Part shown: positions 1 through 12,754 of the stretch, one piece after another
Position numbering within the stretch: position 1 is the stretch's first letter
Layout of the letters: each line of letters starts with the position of its first letter
Assembly (NCBI RefSeq): GCF_032854445.1
Contig: NC_088295.1
Location: 75,856,028-75,920,027, forward strand
Length of the DNA stretch: 64,000 nt
Origin: Liolophura sinensis
Lineage: Eukaryota > Mollusca > Polyplacophora > Chitonida > Chitonidae
Reading direction: 5' to 3'
The notes under the pieces: generated by a model
The model's input: only the letters and a program-made list of their open reading frames with translations
What the model was told of the DNA's origin: nothing
Databases searched by the model: none
Position numbers and translations under genes: made by a program

Positions 1-1478
1 TTTGCGTTTGACTCTTGTATCTGGCAATGTTAGTAGCGCGTTTGTGTTTGACTCGTGTATCTGGCAATATTAGTAGAACGTTTGTGTTTGACTCGTGTAT
101 CTGGCAATGTTTGTAGCGTGGTTGTGTTTGACTCGTGTATCTGGCAATGTTAGTAGCGCGTTGGTGTTTGACCCATGTATTCTGTAATGTTAGTATCGCA
201 TTTGTGTTTGACTCGTGTATCTGGCAAAATTAGCAGCGCGTTTGTGTTTGACTCGTGTATCTGGCAGTGTTAGTAGCGCGTTTGTGTTTGACCAGTGTAT
301 CTGAAAATGTTAGTAGCGCGTTGGTGTTTGACTCGTGTATCTGGAAATGTTATTAGCGCGTTTGTATTTGACCCGTGTATCTGATAATGGTAGTAGCACG
401 TTTTTTTTTTTGTTGTTTTTTTTTTTTTGGGGTGGGGGAGGGGGGGAGGGCTCGTGTATCTGGGAATGTTTGTAGCGCGTTTGTGTTTGACCCGTGCCTC
501 TGACAATATTAGTAGCGCGTTGGTGTTTGACCAGTGTATCTGACAATGGTAGTAGCACGTTTTTTTTTGTTGTTGTTTTTTTTGGGGGGGGGGGACTCGT
601 GTATCTCGGAATGTTTGTAGCACGTTTGTGTTTGACCCGTGTCTCTGACATTGTTAGTAGCGCGTAGGTCTTTGAATCGTGTATCTGGCAATTTTAGTAG
701 GGCGTTTGTGTTTGACTCGTTTATCTGGCAATGTTAGTAGCGCGTTTGTGTTTGACTCGTGTATCTGGCAATGTTAGTAGCGCGTTTGTGTTTGACCTGT
801 GAGTCTGGCAATGTTACTAGCGCGTTTGTGTTTGACTCGTGTATCTGGCAATGTTATTAGCGCGTTGGTCTTTGACTCGTGTATCTGGCAATGTTAGTAG
901 GGCGCCTGTGTTTGACTCGTGTATCTGGCAAAATTAGCAGCGCGTTTGTGTTTGACTCGTGTATCTGGCAGTGTTAGTAGCGCGTTTGTGTTTGACCAGT
1001 GTATCTGAAAATGTTAGTAGCGCGTTGGTGTTTGACTCGTGTATCTGGCAATGTTATTAGCGCGTTTGTATTTGACCCGTGTATCTGATAATGGTAGTAG
1101 CACGTTTTTTTTTTTTTTTGTTGTTTTTTTTGGGGGGGGGAGTGGGGGGCTCGTGTATCTGGGAATGTTTGTAGCGCGCTTGTGTTTGACCCGTGTCTCT
1201 GACAATGTTAGTAGCGCGTTGATCTTTGACTCGTTTATCTGGCAATGTTAGTAGCGCGCTTGTGTTTGACTCGTTTATGTGGCAATATTAGTAGCCCGTT
1301 TGTGTTTGACTCGTGTATCTGGTAGTGTTAGTAGCGCGTTTGTGTTTGACTCGTGTATCTGGCAATGTTAGCAGCGCATTTGTGTTTGACTCGTGTATCT
1401 GGCAATGTTAGTAGCGCGTTTGTGTTTGACTTGTGTATCTGGCAATGTTAGTAGTGCCTATGTGTTTGACTCGGGTAC
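1..1478. repeat. 40-bp satellite, about 36 copies, continuing past the window edge
   Basis: The unit is TTTGTGTTTGACTCGTGTAT plus CTGGCAATGTTAGTAGCGCG. A block near 205-450 is repeated with its private variants near 909-1150 (for example CAAAATTAGCAG, GTATCTGAAAATG, GATAATGG), showing higher-order duplication. In three units the TTTGTGTTTG part has expanded into T-run/G-run tracts (400-450, 559-594, 1103-1149). Open frames here are artefacts. Confidence 0.97.
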
Positions 1479-1633
1479 CATATAATAGGAATATATTCTC
1501 GTATAAACTATAATAACTTCGTAGAATATAAGTGCTCATTTGTTAATTGAAACTAACTGTCTGAGGGTGTATAGGTGGGATCCGAAGTAAACTACCCGTC
1601 TCCAAGTACATGCGCATGACAAACCATTTTCAG

Positions 1634-1889
1634 TTATTTATTTATTTGTTTATTTAATGATTTATTTATTTATTTATTTATTTGGTGTTTTAGGCCTTAC
1701 TCCGGAATATTTCACTTATACTACAGTGACCAGCATTATGGTGGGAGGAAATCGGACAGAACCATCCGCAGGTTCCTGGCAGATCTTCCCACGTTTGGCA
1801 GGAGAGGAAGCCAACATGAGCTGGATTTGAACTCACAGCGTCATTGCTCCGCCCTGGCGTGGTAATCCCCTCGGCCACGAAGGCCCCCA
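1634..1889 (-). mobile_element. SINE-A, diverged
   Basis: Minus-strand copy of the dominant tRNA-derived SINE of the window: tRNA-like head at the 1889 end, body with the CCTCCCACCATAATGCTGG motif, ATTTATTT-type tail at the 1634 end. An internal deletion removes part of the body. Confidence 0.8.
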
Positions 1890-3054
1890 TCCTCAATTAA
1901 GTAGTCAACGTAGCGAGAACAGGGTTTGAGCCTGCGACCTCATTGACTAGGCGTCAATCCTCTGCGATGAAAGCAACGCTTACCTAACTCATTTCCCGCA
2001 TACATTAACTTAAGTAGGTGTGGGAGGTGAGGAGTGGATCGAGAGAGACAGCTGTCGTTCAGTCAGACTAAAGAATGTCCCAATGTGAAATATTTTTCTT
2101 TGACTCCAAAACATGTAATCATTGTCAACTGACAAATCCACCATGATTGAAACCCCTGACATCATAAATTAAGTACCATAGCGAAATTTTATATTTTGAC
2201 TGCACAGGAGCGAATCTGGCTAATCAGCCTGGCAAAAGGATTACAATTATCTCCCTTTATTTAACAGAAGAATTCCTGACCAGTTACCTCCCCGAAAAGT
2301 AAGCGTTCAAAATACGGAGTGATTTTTGCCCTTAATATATTACCATATTTAAATCTACATTATGTGAAACAAATATGATAATGTTGCCAGTTGCTTTACC
2401 ATTATAAGATAACGATTTTAAAAAAATATAGTACCGGTACGGAATACAATTTATTCAGTACAAAAATCCTCCATGGGAACGATAAATAACACATACTAAG
2501 CATGACTATGTTCCGTACCAAATACAATCTATGATTTCAGACTCCATAGAAATTGCGCCAGGAGACGTATTTAGGGATAAATCTGACCAGTGACTTAATG
2601 TTTACGCCAGATTTACGTCAGCCATGGGAAATATTTATTAGGCTAAATTAATAACTTATGGATAGGCCTACCACATAATGATGATCTACTCAAGATTTCA
2701 TGTTAATTTTCACAGTTAAAGGCACTAGATTTTACATTTTATTTTGTTACATAGATAATACAGACATAACATGTGCTATACCGAGTGAAACAGAAAAGGT
2801 ATGTGCCCACGACGGAATAAACACTGGTGTGGTATTAGTGTACCACTGTGGTTTAAGGTACATATGTACAGTGTGGTCTTAGACACAAACCAGATACAAT
2901 GCAAAGTTGACGATACCAACGCGCATGAAATGCCATTTAACAGCATTATTGCACACGCATACGCTTTGTATGAAATCTGTAACATTGAAAATGTAAGTTA
3001 AAAATGCACAAACTTGTCGTCACTTTAGTACTTAACACTTGTGTTAAAATAATT
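1890..3054. other. Gene-free AT-rich stretch
   Basis: Only short, unrelated open frames (longest about 70 codons). No repeat, RNA or coding signal recognised. Confidence 0.6.
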
Positions 3055-3425
3055 GTTATATCAGACCATTTGTTTTATAGAATATTTGTTTCATTAAAAT
3101 ATTTGATGTATCCAAACGATATTTCTTCTAGAATATTTGCTGTATTAAAACGTTCGTTGAATTAAAACATTCCGTAATATTAGAATATTTTTCGTATTAA
3201 AGCATTTCTTGTATTGGACTTTTTATATTGTAGGAAATCTTGTATTACATTGCATGACGTATTCGATGTTTCAAAACAGTTGTTGTATCAGTGTATTTGA
3301 TGTATTAATGTAATGATGTATTAATGCATTTGATGTATTAACATATTTGATGAATTAACGTATTTGATGTATTAGAATATTTGTTGTACAAGAATATTTC
3401 ACGTAATAAATTTTTTGCTACATGT
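3055..3425. repeat. Degenerate short-period AT-rich repeat
   Basis: Loose 15-30 bp periodicity of the form GAATATTTGTTGTATTAAAA / GATGTATTAACATATTT over about 370 bp. Confidence 0.65.
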
Positions 3426-4644
3426 ATATCAGAACAGCAATTGCCGCCACAGAAAATTTCTTGCACGACACGTTTGGTTTTGAATGTTGATTGAAAACCA
3501 ACAGAACGAACTACCAAAGATTTCTGAGCTCAAATCTGTCTCCTTTCTATGTGCCTTTCATCATTTTGCATATTTCTCGCCGATACCGGATCGACAAATT
3601 TTATTGGAACGGAACGAAATAAGCCATAAAGTCACATACATTCGATCACGCATCCACTTCTTTAGTACCACTTTGGTCTGATGAAGACTTGGGCACGAAG
3701 ACTGTCACCGCCAAGCTGTCATACACACAAACATACCCACTGTTGTCCACATCCGTTTCCGGTTGCCCATTAAACAATTTACTTCTGCAGTATTCCAAAA
3801 CATCTGAAAGTGACAAAGAATAAAAACGGATTGTGTGTGAAACATAGAACTTGCTACCCGCACAATAAGTTTTAATTCATAAGTAGAATCGTTCACATGG
3901 CATCTGGAATGACAGTTGTATAATTTCTTACTTATACGACGGTGCTCATTTTTTTTGTTGTTGGAAGCGGGGGGGGGGGGGGGGGGATGGGGAACTTTCC
4001 CGCGTAGATGCAGCTATGCACATGATATTGGTGGAAGACAACTGATCTTCAACGAATGTTACACTGTGCAAATGGCTACACGAGTGAGTGTCGTGGACCG
4101 CATATTGTCACCATGCAAGGTCGCACCTTGAAGCCTCATAGTTTTGCCTCCATCTCTTCTACCTCCATGATAATACCGACATAATACTGGCCTATACATG
4201 TGCATATATAATACATACATGAACGTACATTGAATATGGACCATTAACAATGGTTCTTGTGGACTTGTATAGCTATTTTTACAGCAAATCGTTTTACTGA
4301 CATTCAATCAATAAATATTGAGGTGATTGTTACATGCACAATACGATATCGTGTAATACATATACCCAGGGTGTGATATGATGCCCTACCTTTTAGTCGA
4401 TGAATTGCATCAATGATAATACACAGATAGTAACATTGGACACACCCGTACATTTATACCTTCCCTGTATTAGTAAATATATCGTATATACAGTTGCTAA
4501 CTAAACAGGCATCTACAGAAATTGTGAACCAATGCGTCATAATCTCTGGGCTTATATTTGATTCATAATTCTTCCAAAGAAAGTTTCTCAAATACGTGAA
4601 CATATAGTCTCATTATCACCATTACGCAGTGTGTGGACTGCATG
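3426..4644. other. Gene-free stretch with a long G homopolymer
   Basis: Poly-G run of about 18 bases near 3969-3986, likely G4-forming and length-unstable. Nothing coding recognised. Confidence 0.6.
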
Positions 4645-4866
4645 TAATGATCGTGAGATGACTGGTTCATTAAGCGGTGAGTAGGCAAAGGATGACGAAA
4701 GTGACTTGTTCATTAGGCTGTGAGTAGGCTAAGGATCACGATATGACTGCTTCATTACGCGGTGAGTAGATCGATCAAGAATCGCAAAATGATTGCTCCT
4801 TTACGTGGGGAGTAGGCTAAGGATCGAGATGAGACTGGTTATTGACGTGGTGAGTACATTGGATGC
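4645..4866. repeat. About 50-bp degenerate tandem repeat, 4-5 copies
   Basis: Each copy contains ACTGSTTCATTAMGCGGTGAGTAG and CTAAGGATCACGA-like segments, with substitutions and small indels. Confidence 0.75.
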
Positions 4867-5938
4867 GTACTAAACTCCGAGAGACAAGTATGTGCACCAA
4901 GGGCAATGTACACTACAGTTCGTCTTGTACACTGCTGGTCACTTATGCATACCAGTCTTATATGTATATAGTGCTGCCACACTGGAACGCCATTTCGAAA
5001 ACACCACATATGTTTATGCCATCATCATGTATTTACTCCAAAGAAAGCTCAGAGTGGCATGAGAAGGATTACATGATGATTCATATACATGGTGGATAAC
5101 AATCTTGTAAGTTGACATCCACTTGTCTTTTGCAAAATTCCTCAGCAGTTGGTTGCGCTAAGTCTGAACGGTTCACTTGCTTTCATTACACTTGGCCTAG
5201 TATATAAACACATATAATTTCATCATGTGGGCTCCCAGTGTTTAGTAATCAAATACAAAAAGTAACTTCGTCACCAGTGCTGTGCCTTACCGACCTAATC
5301 AGTAAATCCAGCATGGAATCTTCCATTAAGCATATAAGGGGCCTTTTCATTTACATTTATATTGTTACATGGACAGCTGAACGCTACATGTCGAAAGCAA
5401 CGATAAGACTTAACATGAATTCTCCATAGCAAGTAGGCAACAGATGTATAATGGAAATTTGTTTTCAATATATTTGTGCACAGACAAATCTGTATTCAAT
5501 TCAAACACGCAACAGCGTTCAAATTATGGATTGATAAGAAATACAGATACAGAGGTGATAACCACGGAGATCCACAGTCCTTACAAGGGGGGGGGGGTCT
5601 GCATAAATGTTGACATTCCAACGCACGAGAGGACTTCATCTATATAGCTCATCTAACAGAACTGAGTGCGTTTTGTAGTAAATGTCGTCAGCTGATTAAA
5701 CGCAATTATCGATCTTTCTTGTTTAAAACAGCCCTTGCATTTCCAGCACGTATTGTTACTGAAACGGGCATAGCCTAGTGTAAATACTAGTAAGAAATAT
5801 TATGATGACACTTAATTATTTATTCCTATATATGCAGGATTCCGTGAGCAAAGGGCGTCAGGCACTATTCTCATATCACAGGTAAATATAACTGTTAAAT
5901 TTAACTTGATATTATATGTTTTCTGAGGAATAGTAGAA
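4867..5938. other. Gene-free stretch
   Basis: Several unrelated frames of 60-80 codons without homology I recognise; one 8-G run near 5587. Nothing else seen. Confidence 0.55.
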
Positions 5939-5941
5939 TAT

Positions 5942-5976
<35 letters not shown>

Positions 5977-6158
5977 TTGGTGTTCTACAACATACTCAAG
6001 AATATTTCACTTATTTCAATGGCGGCCAACATTGTGGTGGGAGGAAACCGGGCAGAGCCTGGGGGAAAACCCACGACCATCCGCAGGTTGCTGGCAAAGA
6101 CCCGCCCACGTACAGTCGGGGAGGAAGACTGTATGAGCTAGACTTGAACTCACAGGAG
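5939..6158 (-). mobile_element. SINE-A, 5'-truncated
   Basis: (ATTT)n tail, TTGGTGTT...CAAGAATATTTCACTTAT, GGTGGGAGGAAACCGGGCAG body. Stops just after the B-box region (GAACTCACAG); the tRNA head start is lost. Confidence 0.85.
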
Positions 6159-6324
6159 AACAGATTATGTTACTACAACATAATATTATGTTATGGGCAA
6201 CAGAATACAAGAAGAATTCTCTTGGAAGAACACAACAAGTTTGTCATACATAATATATTGCAACAATTAACTTAGTATTCTGTAATTTGGATGTTTATAT
6301 GTATGTATGTGTGTATGGATGTAT

Positions 6325-6545
6325 GTATGCTTGGGGTTTAACGTCGAACTTAAGAATTTTCCAGTCATATGACGACAAGGAGACATTAGGTGTGTGTACA
6401 TATATTGTTTCGTCTTGTGACAGGCCATGGCCCATGCCGCCAAAGTGCTGCCGCCACTAAAGTATCATGCTGAAGACACCAGACACATCATACTGATACC
6501 ATGTTTCCTTGCTCTAATCTCTCAATACTCAGAGTCAAACGAGGC
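6325..6545 (-). mobile_element. SINE-B tail/body fragment
   Basis: Reads GCTTGGGGTTTAACGTCG, CAGTCATATGACGACAAGGA and GGCATGATACTTTAGTGG-like segments in reverse orientation, homologous to the copy at 37862-38090. Confidence 0.7.
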
Positions 6546-8560
6546 AGCAGCAAGCACCATTTTTAAAGTCTTAGAGGAATGGTAGTGGATTTGCAAACTA
6601 TGCACTCTAACATACTATAGCGTGATAAAGCATATAACGAGCAGTATAGTTGGGCTGTGAAGAAATCTTCATCAGTGGTTACGGATATCAAATATAGCCC
6701 TAAGGCTGTATGGATCACACGCTGATAGATAGTCGTCCTAGATTATAAAGTAAATTACAGTTTGATTCATACACGCTATGACACCACCTAAGTTTGATCT
6801 CGGGGTCTCCGGATTTCGAAGGTATCTCAGTGATTTGCTTGCAGTGGAAACAAAGTGACGAAAAGTGACACTCGGTGTTCCCAGGCGGCCAGCCATCCAG
6901 GTACTGGGCACAGCTCGACGATGCTTTGCTTGTGTTTTTCAACGTGATATGGCCTTAGGCTTCTGTTGTTTGAACTGATTAATCTTAATAATATTAATAT
7001 GTATGTTGTTGTCTTAAATGAGACCATATTCCCCTGCTTGTCATCACATCTCCACCCAATCCCATCCATTCACAATTGCACTGCTCAAAAACCCAACTTT
7101 TCATCAAACTGACAAGAAGTTCAAATCCAGCATTTACAACGTCAGTTCGGCAAACTAACACAAATACTGGTTTCCTGTATAATCCATGTCACCTTTAATG
7201 TATCATTAAGGATATAACAGTTTGCATACAATGTTAGACATCAGTACCATCTGTGCTTGGATGGATAGCTTCCATCACCTGAAGAGGCGGTATATAGATC
7301 AAAGAGATACATGGTTTGTATATGACGCGATCAGTGTCACTTGTTATAAAGAACACAACCGAATTTTATTCTTCTGTTTATTTGATTGGGATTGGAAGCA
7401 GATTACCTGTATAACTACCTACACAAAAGGTAGGCCATGATTCTATATATTTTCTGCGTGCATCACTAATTATCTCCATGTTCACTGGTACAGAAAATGC
7501 ACATTCTGCAATGCTTACAAATCTATGTAACCAAGAAAGTTTTTCGTGCAATTCGTTCAAGTTCATTAACCATTAGCACTTATAAAAAGAAAGGATAAAA
7601 GCTAAAGGCTAAACTTTCAATATAAAGTCAAGTACACGTAATAATCTGAGCATACTTAAGTTGTTTGTAATTACAGGATGGGTAATTTTTGTAATCAATC
7701 CGTGCCCTCGAGATGGCCTACTAGACAAGTGTAATCCATTTTCAGAGGATGGTATTAAGGGAGTTACATTAATTAAAGAATGTACAATAGCACATATGAA
7801 AGCGATATATCTCTCAGGGGAAGACTTGCCATTTTAAGAGTGTATATGTAGATACTTACGGGCTAAAGCATATGGTATGATAACAAACATAGGAATCGCG
7901 AGGAGCTGTATAATGCCTGTCATCTTTGGACTGTTGCATTCAAACCGGATGCAGTATTCGTCTGATATTTCACATCTGGCCCTGTAAACGCCCCTCGCAA
8001 ATGGCTTTATGTACATCGACTTTTACAAATGGTTAGAAAATGGCTGCACATTTTAAGACGCCCTGTGTCCGCTTAGATTCTGCTACACTGTGAAACAATC
8101 ACCATATGCTGCGTTCAATACTAAGCCGACAGCTCATACCGTCCCCTCATATACCATGAGCCACTATAAAAAAAAATAAGGCTGGGCAATTAATCCAAAA
8201 TAAACTATGAAACATTTTTCAGATTGCCAGCTGTGTATATCATCCAAACAAAACATACCTCAGTAATAACAATACACTCCATTTACACACAACACATATG
8301 AGCATATTCAAATCGAATTTTATATTGCGGTGATCAAAGCCATTCATTTCATTACTTACCAGTACTCAAAATGTGCGGACTGATCCAAACAATTGGAAAA
8401 TATCAATATTTTGCTTTTATGTGTTAAATACATGTTACTTTCTTTGTGTTTTATTCTTTCCATTCTGATACATGTAGTCAAAGGTGTGTTTGATTGGTGC
8501 ACTTAACTTATGCATCGGATGGTTCTATATGTAGGCCTACGTCATCGGTCACTGCAGATT
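6546..8560. other. Gene-free stretch
   Basis: About 2 kb with scattered frames up to 80 codons and no recognised family, repeat or RNA. Confidence 0.55.
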
Positions 8561-9064
8561 TTTTGACTGTTATAGATTACCACAACACTGTTCCACTATT
8601 ATGGATTATCCTAGCACTGTTTGACAATTATGGATTATAACAACACTATTTGACTATTGTGCATTATCTGTGCACTATTTGACTATTATGGATTACCTCA
8701 GCACTATTTCACTCTTATGGATTATCCCTGCACTATTTGACTATTATGGATTATCCCTGCACTATTTGACCATTATGGGATTACCTGTGCACTATTTCAC
8801 TCTTATGGATTATCCCTGCACTATTTGACCATTATGGATTATCCCTGCACTATTTGACCATTATGAATTATCCCAGCACTATTTGACTATTATGGATTAT
8901 CCCTGCACTATTTGACTATTATGGATTACCCCTGCACTATTTGACCATTATGGATTATCCCTGCACTATTTGACTATTATGGATTACCCCTGCACTATTT
9001 GACTATTATGGATTATCCCTGCACTATTTGACTATTATGGATTATCCCTGCACTGTTTGACTAT
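8561..9064. repeat. 29-bp satellite, left block (about 17 copies)
   Basis: The unit is CTATTATGGATTATCCCTGC plus ACTATTTGA with few indels. Continues after an insertion as the block at 10880-11660. Confidence 0.95.
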
Positions 9065-9718
9065 TGTAGCGGAATTTAAGGAAGTAGGATTTAAGAAATA
9101 AATTTAACGCAGGGAAGTTTCTTAATGAATTTTCACGGAAGTTTTGTTAAGGTCGTTATCTGAGGCCATACTAATTAATTTCCAAAGTTAATATTTTGAC
9201 AATATAGCGTTCATTTATTCTCGTAGGAAGTTTTAAACTTACGTTTATCTGTTTCATGGACGAGTGATGTTGTTGTTGTTGTTGTATCGGCGTTCCTACA
9301 TATTTGGGATAATTATAAGTATTTTTCAGCAATGTAATGATGATAATGTAGAAGTTACAAAATTCTATGCCACTGCCTTATCTGGAAAGTATTTACCTTC
9401 TATTTTCGTTCTTGTTTCACACATAAAATATGACATGCATTGTCCTCAGTTCAACCTCGAAAGCAGAAGTTTGTGTTGCCGCCATTTTCGTACATTTATG
9501 GTCATTAGGGTGTCTGTAGAACCCGCACTTACAGGCTTTTAGAAAGGGGACCAGGATTTTCCCACCACAGTTTGAAAAGGAATTTATCATTTAATACCCT
9601 TGTGTGGAAATTGCTTATACTTTTTGAGTAATATGGATAAAAATATGGACTTTTCAGACACTGACATTTACATTTTGGCTTCAAAACAAAGCCATTATTT
9701 TGTTCTTGGTTGCGATAG

Positions 9719-9915
9719 CGATGACGTCATCGTGTCATCTGTTTCCACACTGTCAAAAATGTCTCTTGTGACCAATCAGAGTCTCCTGATTCGGTTCATG
9801 GCTCCTCCCACACCATGCGGAAATCGATAAATACGCGGATTTTTAGGCGTCTGCAGATGTCCTTGGAATTTGCCGAGAGTAGTCACCAAATTGCTGATAA
9901 GTATTCGCAGTAAGT
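9719..9915 (+). promoter_or_regulatory. Promoter-like module inside the inserted element
   Basis: In one orientation: palindromic CRE CGATGACGTCATCG (9719-9732), CCAAT box in GACCAATCAGA (9770-9780), a GCTCCTCCCAC GC-type box, an AT-rich GATAAATA (9826-9833), then about 75 nt to a consensus-like donor GTAAGTAG at 9910. Motif-based only. Confidence 0.3.
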
Positions 9916-10049
9916 AGCTATTTTATTAAGAGGGGGAAAATTCTTGTACCGTGAATTGGGAAATAGTCCCAGTATCAGGAAAAGTGATTTGTGATCCAGT
10001 TTGAGAATTCAGTCCCAGGAAGCCGGGAATACAGTGTCAAAAATCTGGG

Positions 10050-10395
10050 AATTTTCCCAGTCCCAAAATTCTGGGACTCATCAGTCTCACGATACCTGAG
10101 AATCCAGCTCCAGGCTGAGACAAATGGAACTTGTCTGAGATATCAAAAGTGGACCACAGAGACCATATATCAGAGTAAATCAACTGAACTTTGGTACCAT
10201 AATTTGAAGCAGGAGTCTCATGAGACTTTTCCCAGTCCCAAAATTCTGGGACCCTCCAGTCTCACGAAACCTGGGAATCCAGCTCAAGTGGAAATTATCT
10301 GAGATATCAAAAGTGGACCACAGTTGATTATATACCAGAATAAATCAATTGAACTTTGGCATCATAATTTGAGACATAATTTGAGTCTTGTGAGA
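10050..10395. repeat. 175-bp tandem duplication inside the inserted element
   Basis: Two copies beginning CCCAGTCCCAAAATTCTGGG and sharing GAGATATCAAAAGTGGACCA and ATAATTTGA segments, moderately diverged. Confidence 0.85.
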
Positions 10396-10879
10396 CTTTG
10401 TCTCAAATGACACTCATCTGGGACTCTGTCCCATATGACACTTAACTGAAATTCTGTCCCATATAACACTTAACTGAGACTCTGTACCATATGACACTCA
10501 ACTGTTTGGTACTTGTGTTAACTGCTGGTTCCTCCCTCGTCATAATAAATATTCATCACCTGATTCACTGAAAATCTGTTGTTGGAGAACTTTCATTTCG
10601 TACAGGAATTTCAAGTCTCATTCGTAAGTCATACTGGATAATAGCCCGAGTTCAGGGAATGTTATGAAATCGGATCCAAATAGTAGCGGCGTCCCCGAGT
10701 TCAGGGGCAAGAATCCTGATTGGTTTGTTCATTTAACAAGCTTCGCTCGGCACGTTAAATATCAAACAGGATTAAAGTGATTGAATGGTGTCGCACTCAT
10801 AGGTACCTGCATGCTTGAGAAGACATCATAAGAAACAAAAGCACATAAGACAAATACCAACAACATCTGAACCGCTACA

Positions 10880-11660
10880 CTATTATGGATTACCTGTGCA
10901 CTATTTCACTCTTATGGATTATCCCTGCACTATTTGACCATTATGGATTACCCCTGCACTATCTGACCATTATGGATTACCCCTGCACTATTTGACTATC
11001 ATGGATTATCCCAACACTATTTGACCATTATGGATTATCCCAACACTATTTGACCATTATGGATTACCCCTGCACTATCTGACCATTATGGATTACCCCT
11101 GCACTATTTGACTATCATGGATTATCCCAACACTATTTGACTATTATGGATTATCCCTACATTATTTGACCATTATGGATTACCCCTGCACTATCTGACC
11201 ATTATGTATTACCCCTGCACTATTTGACTATCATGGATTATCCCAACACTATTTGACCATTATGGATTATCCCTACACTATTTGACCATTATGGATTACC
11301 CCTGCACTATCTGACCATTATGGATTACCCCTGCACTATTTGACTATCATGGATTATCCCAACACTATTTGACTATTATGGATTACCCCTACATTATTTG
11401 ACCATTATGGATTACCCCTGCACTCTTTGACCATTATGGATTACCCCTGCACTATTTGACTATCATGGATTATCCCAACACTATTTGACTATTATGGATT
11501 ACCCCAGCACTGTTATACATTTATGGATTATCTTAGTACTGTTAGACTTTTATGAGTTATCCCTGCCCTATTCGACTATTATGGATGATCTCAGTACTGT
11601 GTCACTATTATGGATTTTCCAAACATTATTTCACTATTATGGATTATCCTAACACCATTT
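10880..11660. repeat. 29-bp satellite, right block with 116-bp higher-order repeat
   Basis: About 27 units. The variant GCACTATCTGACC occurs at 10956, 11072, 11188 and 11304, exactly 116 bp (4 x 29) apart, marking a four-unit higher-order repeat absent from the left block. Confidence 0.93.
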
Positions 11661-12435
11661 GATTGATCGATTAAAACTTGGAACTACATTTGATTGATGA
11701 ACTGAATGGTTAATTGATTGATTGATTGATTGATTAGATAGTATACAAAATGTGTATGTGATATGTCGGCACGGAGGTATACATCTTATGAGCAGTCGAT
11801 GTGCCTCTGTTTGACATCCCCGCTTCTGCCTCCGTGTCCTGTAAGACAGTCTAAGACTTACGGTTTTTTCCCCTTCTATGTACTCGATTTCAAACATGTC
11901 ACATCATATAGGTTAAAAAACATAAAAACATAAATCTGTGGCCTATAGGGGTCCGTTTCTTTCAGTAGGATGTTCGAAAATTTATGTGCCCCTGGCTGAA
12001 TAAGCCCTTTATATGTACTTATGTCCAGTACCTGGTCCACAGAACCATCGCCACGTGTCACTGCAACACAACGGGTTATAAAACAACAAAACACGAGAAT
12101 TTCAAACAACTGGCTGTCGGAATTTTTTATAACTGTGTCAAACTTTCCAACGAGCAAGGTTTAAAAGCCAAAACGACCTCCAATCCGCAACAATACCATG
12201 GGCCAGTTTATCTCATCTTAATCAGTCCTTCCTAAATATCACTGGAGCATCTTGTGGGCAGCTGGGCATAGCTTATATAGGGCATTTGATCTGACGTCTA
12301 ACGTTCGTTAAGACCAACTGTCTTACAGCAGCATGGTGTGCGTATCTGTACGCGTCTTATGCGGGAAAGTTCGTCAGTAGCTGGCCAAAAGTAGATGGTT
12401 CATGCCTGGCAATCTACTTTTTTTCTGCCCTTAAA
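11661..12435. other. Gene-free stretch
   Basis: Contains (TTGA)n at 11712-11736. A 93-codon minus frame (12157-11876) is the longest here, with no family I recognise and no clear splice context. Confidence 0.5.
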
Positions 12436-12650
12436 ACTAACCATCATCGTATATGTAAAATATTCTTGAGTATGAGGTTAAGAAACAATCAAATAAACGA
12501 ATAAATATTGAATGTCACAAGACATACGAGTCATGTTATACATGTAGTTCTCTCCGGCCGTACGTTGGAAGGTCTGTCAGCAACCTGCGGATGGTCGTGG
12601 GCTTTACCCGGGCTCTTCCTAGTTTCCTTCCACCATAATGCTGAAAGACC
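12436..12650 (+). mobile_element. Two SINE-A fragments
   Basis: A tail piece (12436-12512, AAATATTCTTGAGTATGAGG then CAATCAAATAA) followed by a body piece (12551-12650, CTCTCCGGCCGTACGTTGGA to CACCATAATGCTG). Both plus-oriented but out of natural order, so separate remnants. Confidence 0.75.
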
Positions 12651-12754
12651 TTCCCACGCACCACTATGGTGTGAAAGTTTGCTAACAACATGTCAAAGGT
12701 AAGTGGTTTTCCTCGGTCACACCGGCGTCCTCATCAATAAATCTTGAATATTTT

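Larger units (their letters stand above)
9065..10879. mobile_element. 1,815-bp inserted element with TGTAGCGG inverted ends and CTAT target duplication
   Basis: Starts TGTAGCGG and ends CCGCTACA (8-bp perfect inverted termini). CTAT flanks both sides (9061-9064 and 10880-10883); removing the element plus one CTAT restores the satellite phase GACTATTATGG exactly. Inside are a promoter-like region (9719-9915), a 175-bp tandem duplication (about 10050-10390), four roughly 33-bp repeats (10395-10505) and an imperfect hairpin near 10715-10770. No transposase or integrase frame, so it is nonautonomous. TGTNR ends and a 4-bp duplication match what is known of Ginger1-type transposons; that assignment is inference. 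Confidence 0.65.

Noticed and set aside
1-1251. Several short minus-strand frames rich in KKTTTKKK and NIVRYTGQTQTRY motifs
   Set aside because: Translations of the 40-bp satellite and its homopolymer expansions.
8561-11660. CRISPR-like regular array
   Set aside because: Contiguous 29-bp tandem repeats without unique spacers in a eukaryotic genome.
11876-12157. 93-codon minus-strand frame as a gene
   Set aside because: No recognisable domain, no splice or promoter context, and overlapping frames of similar length on the other strand.
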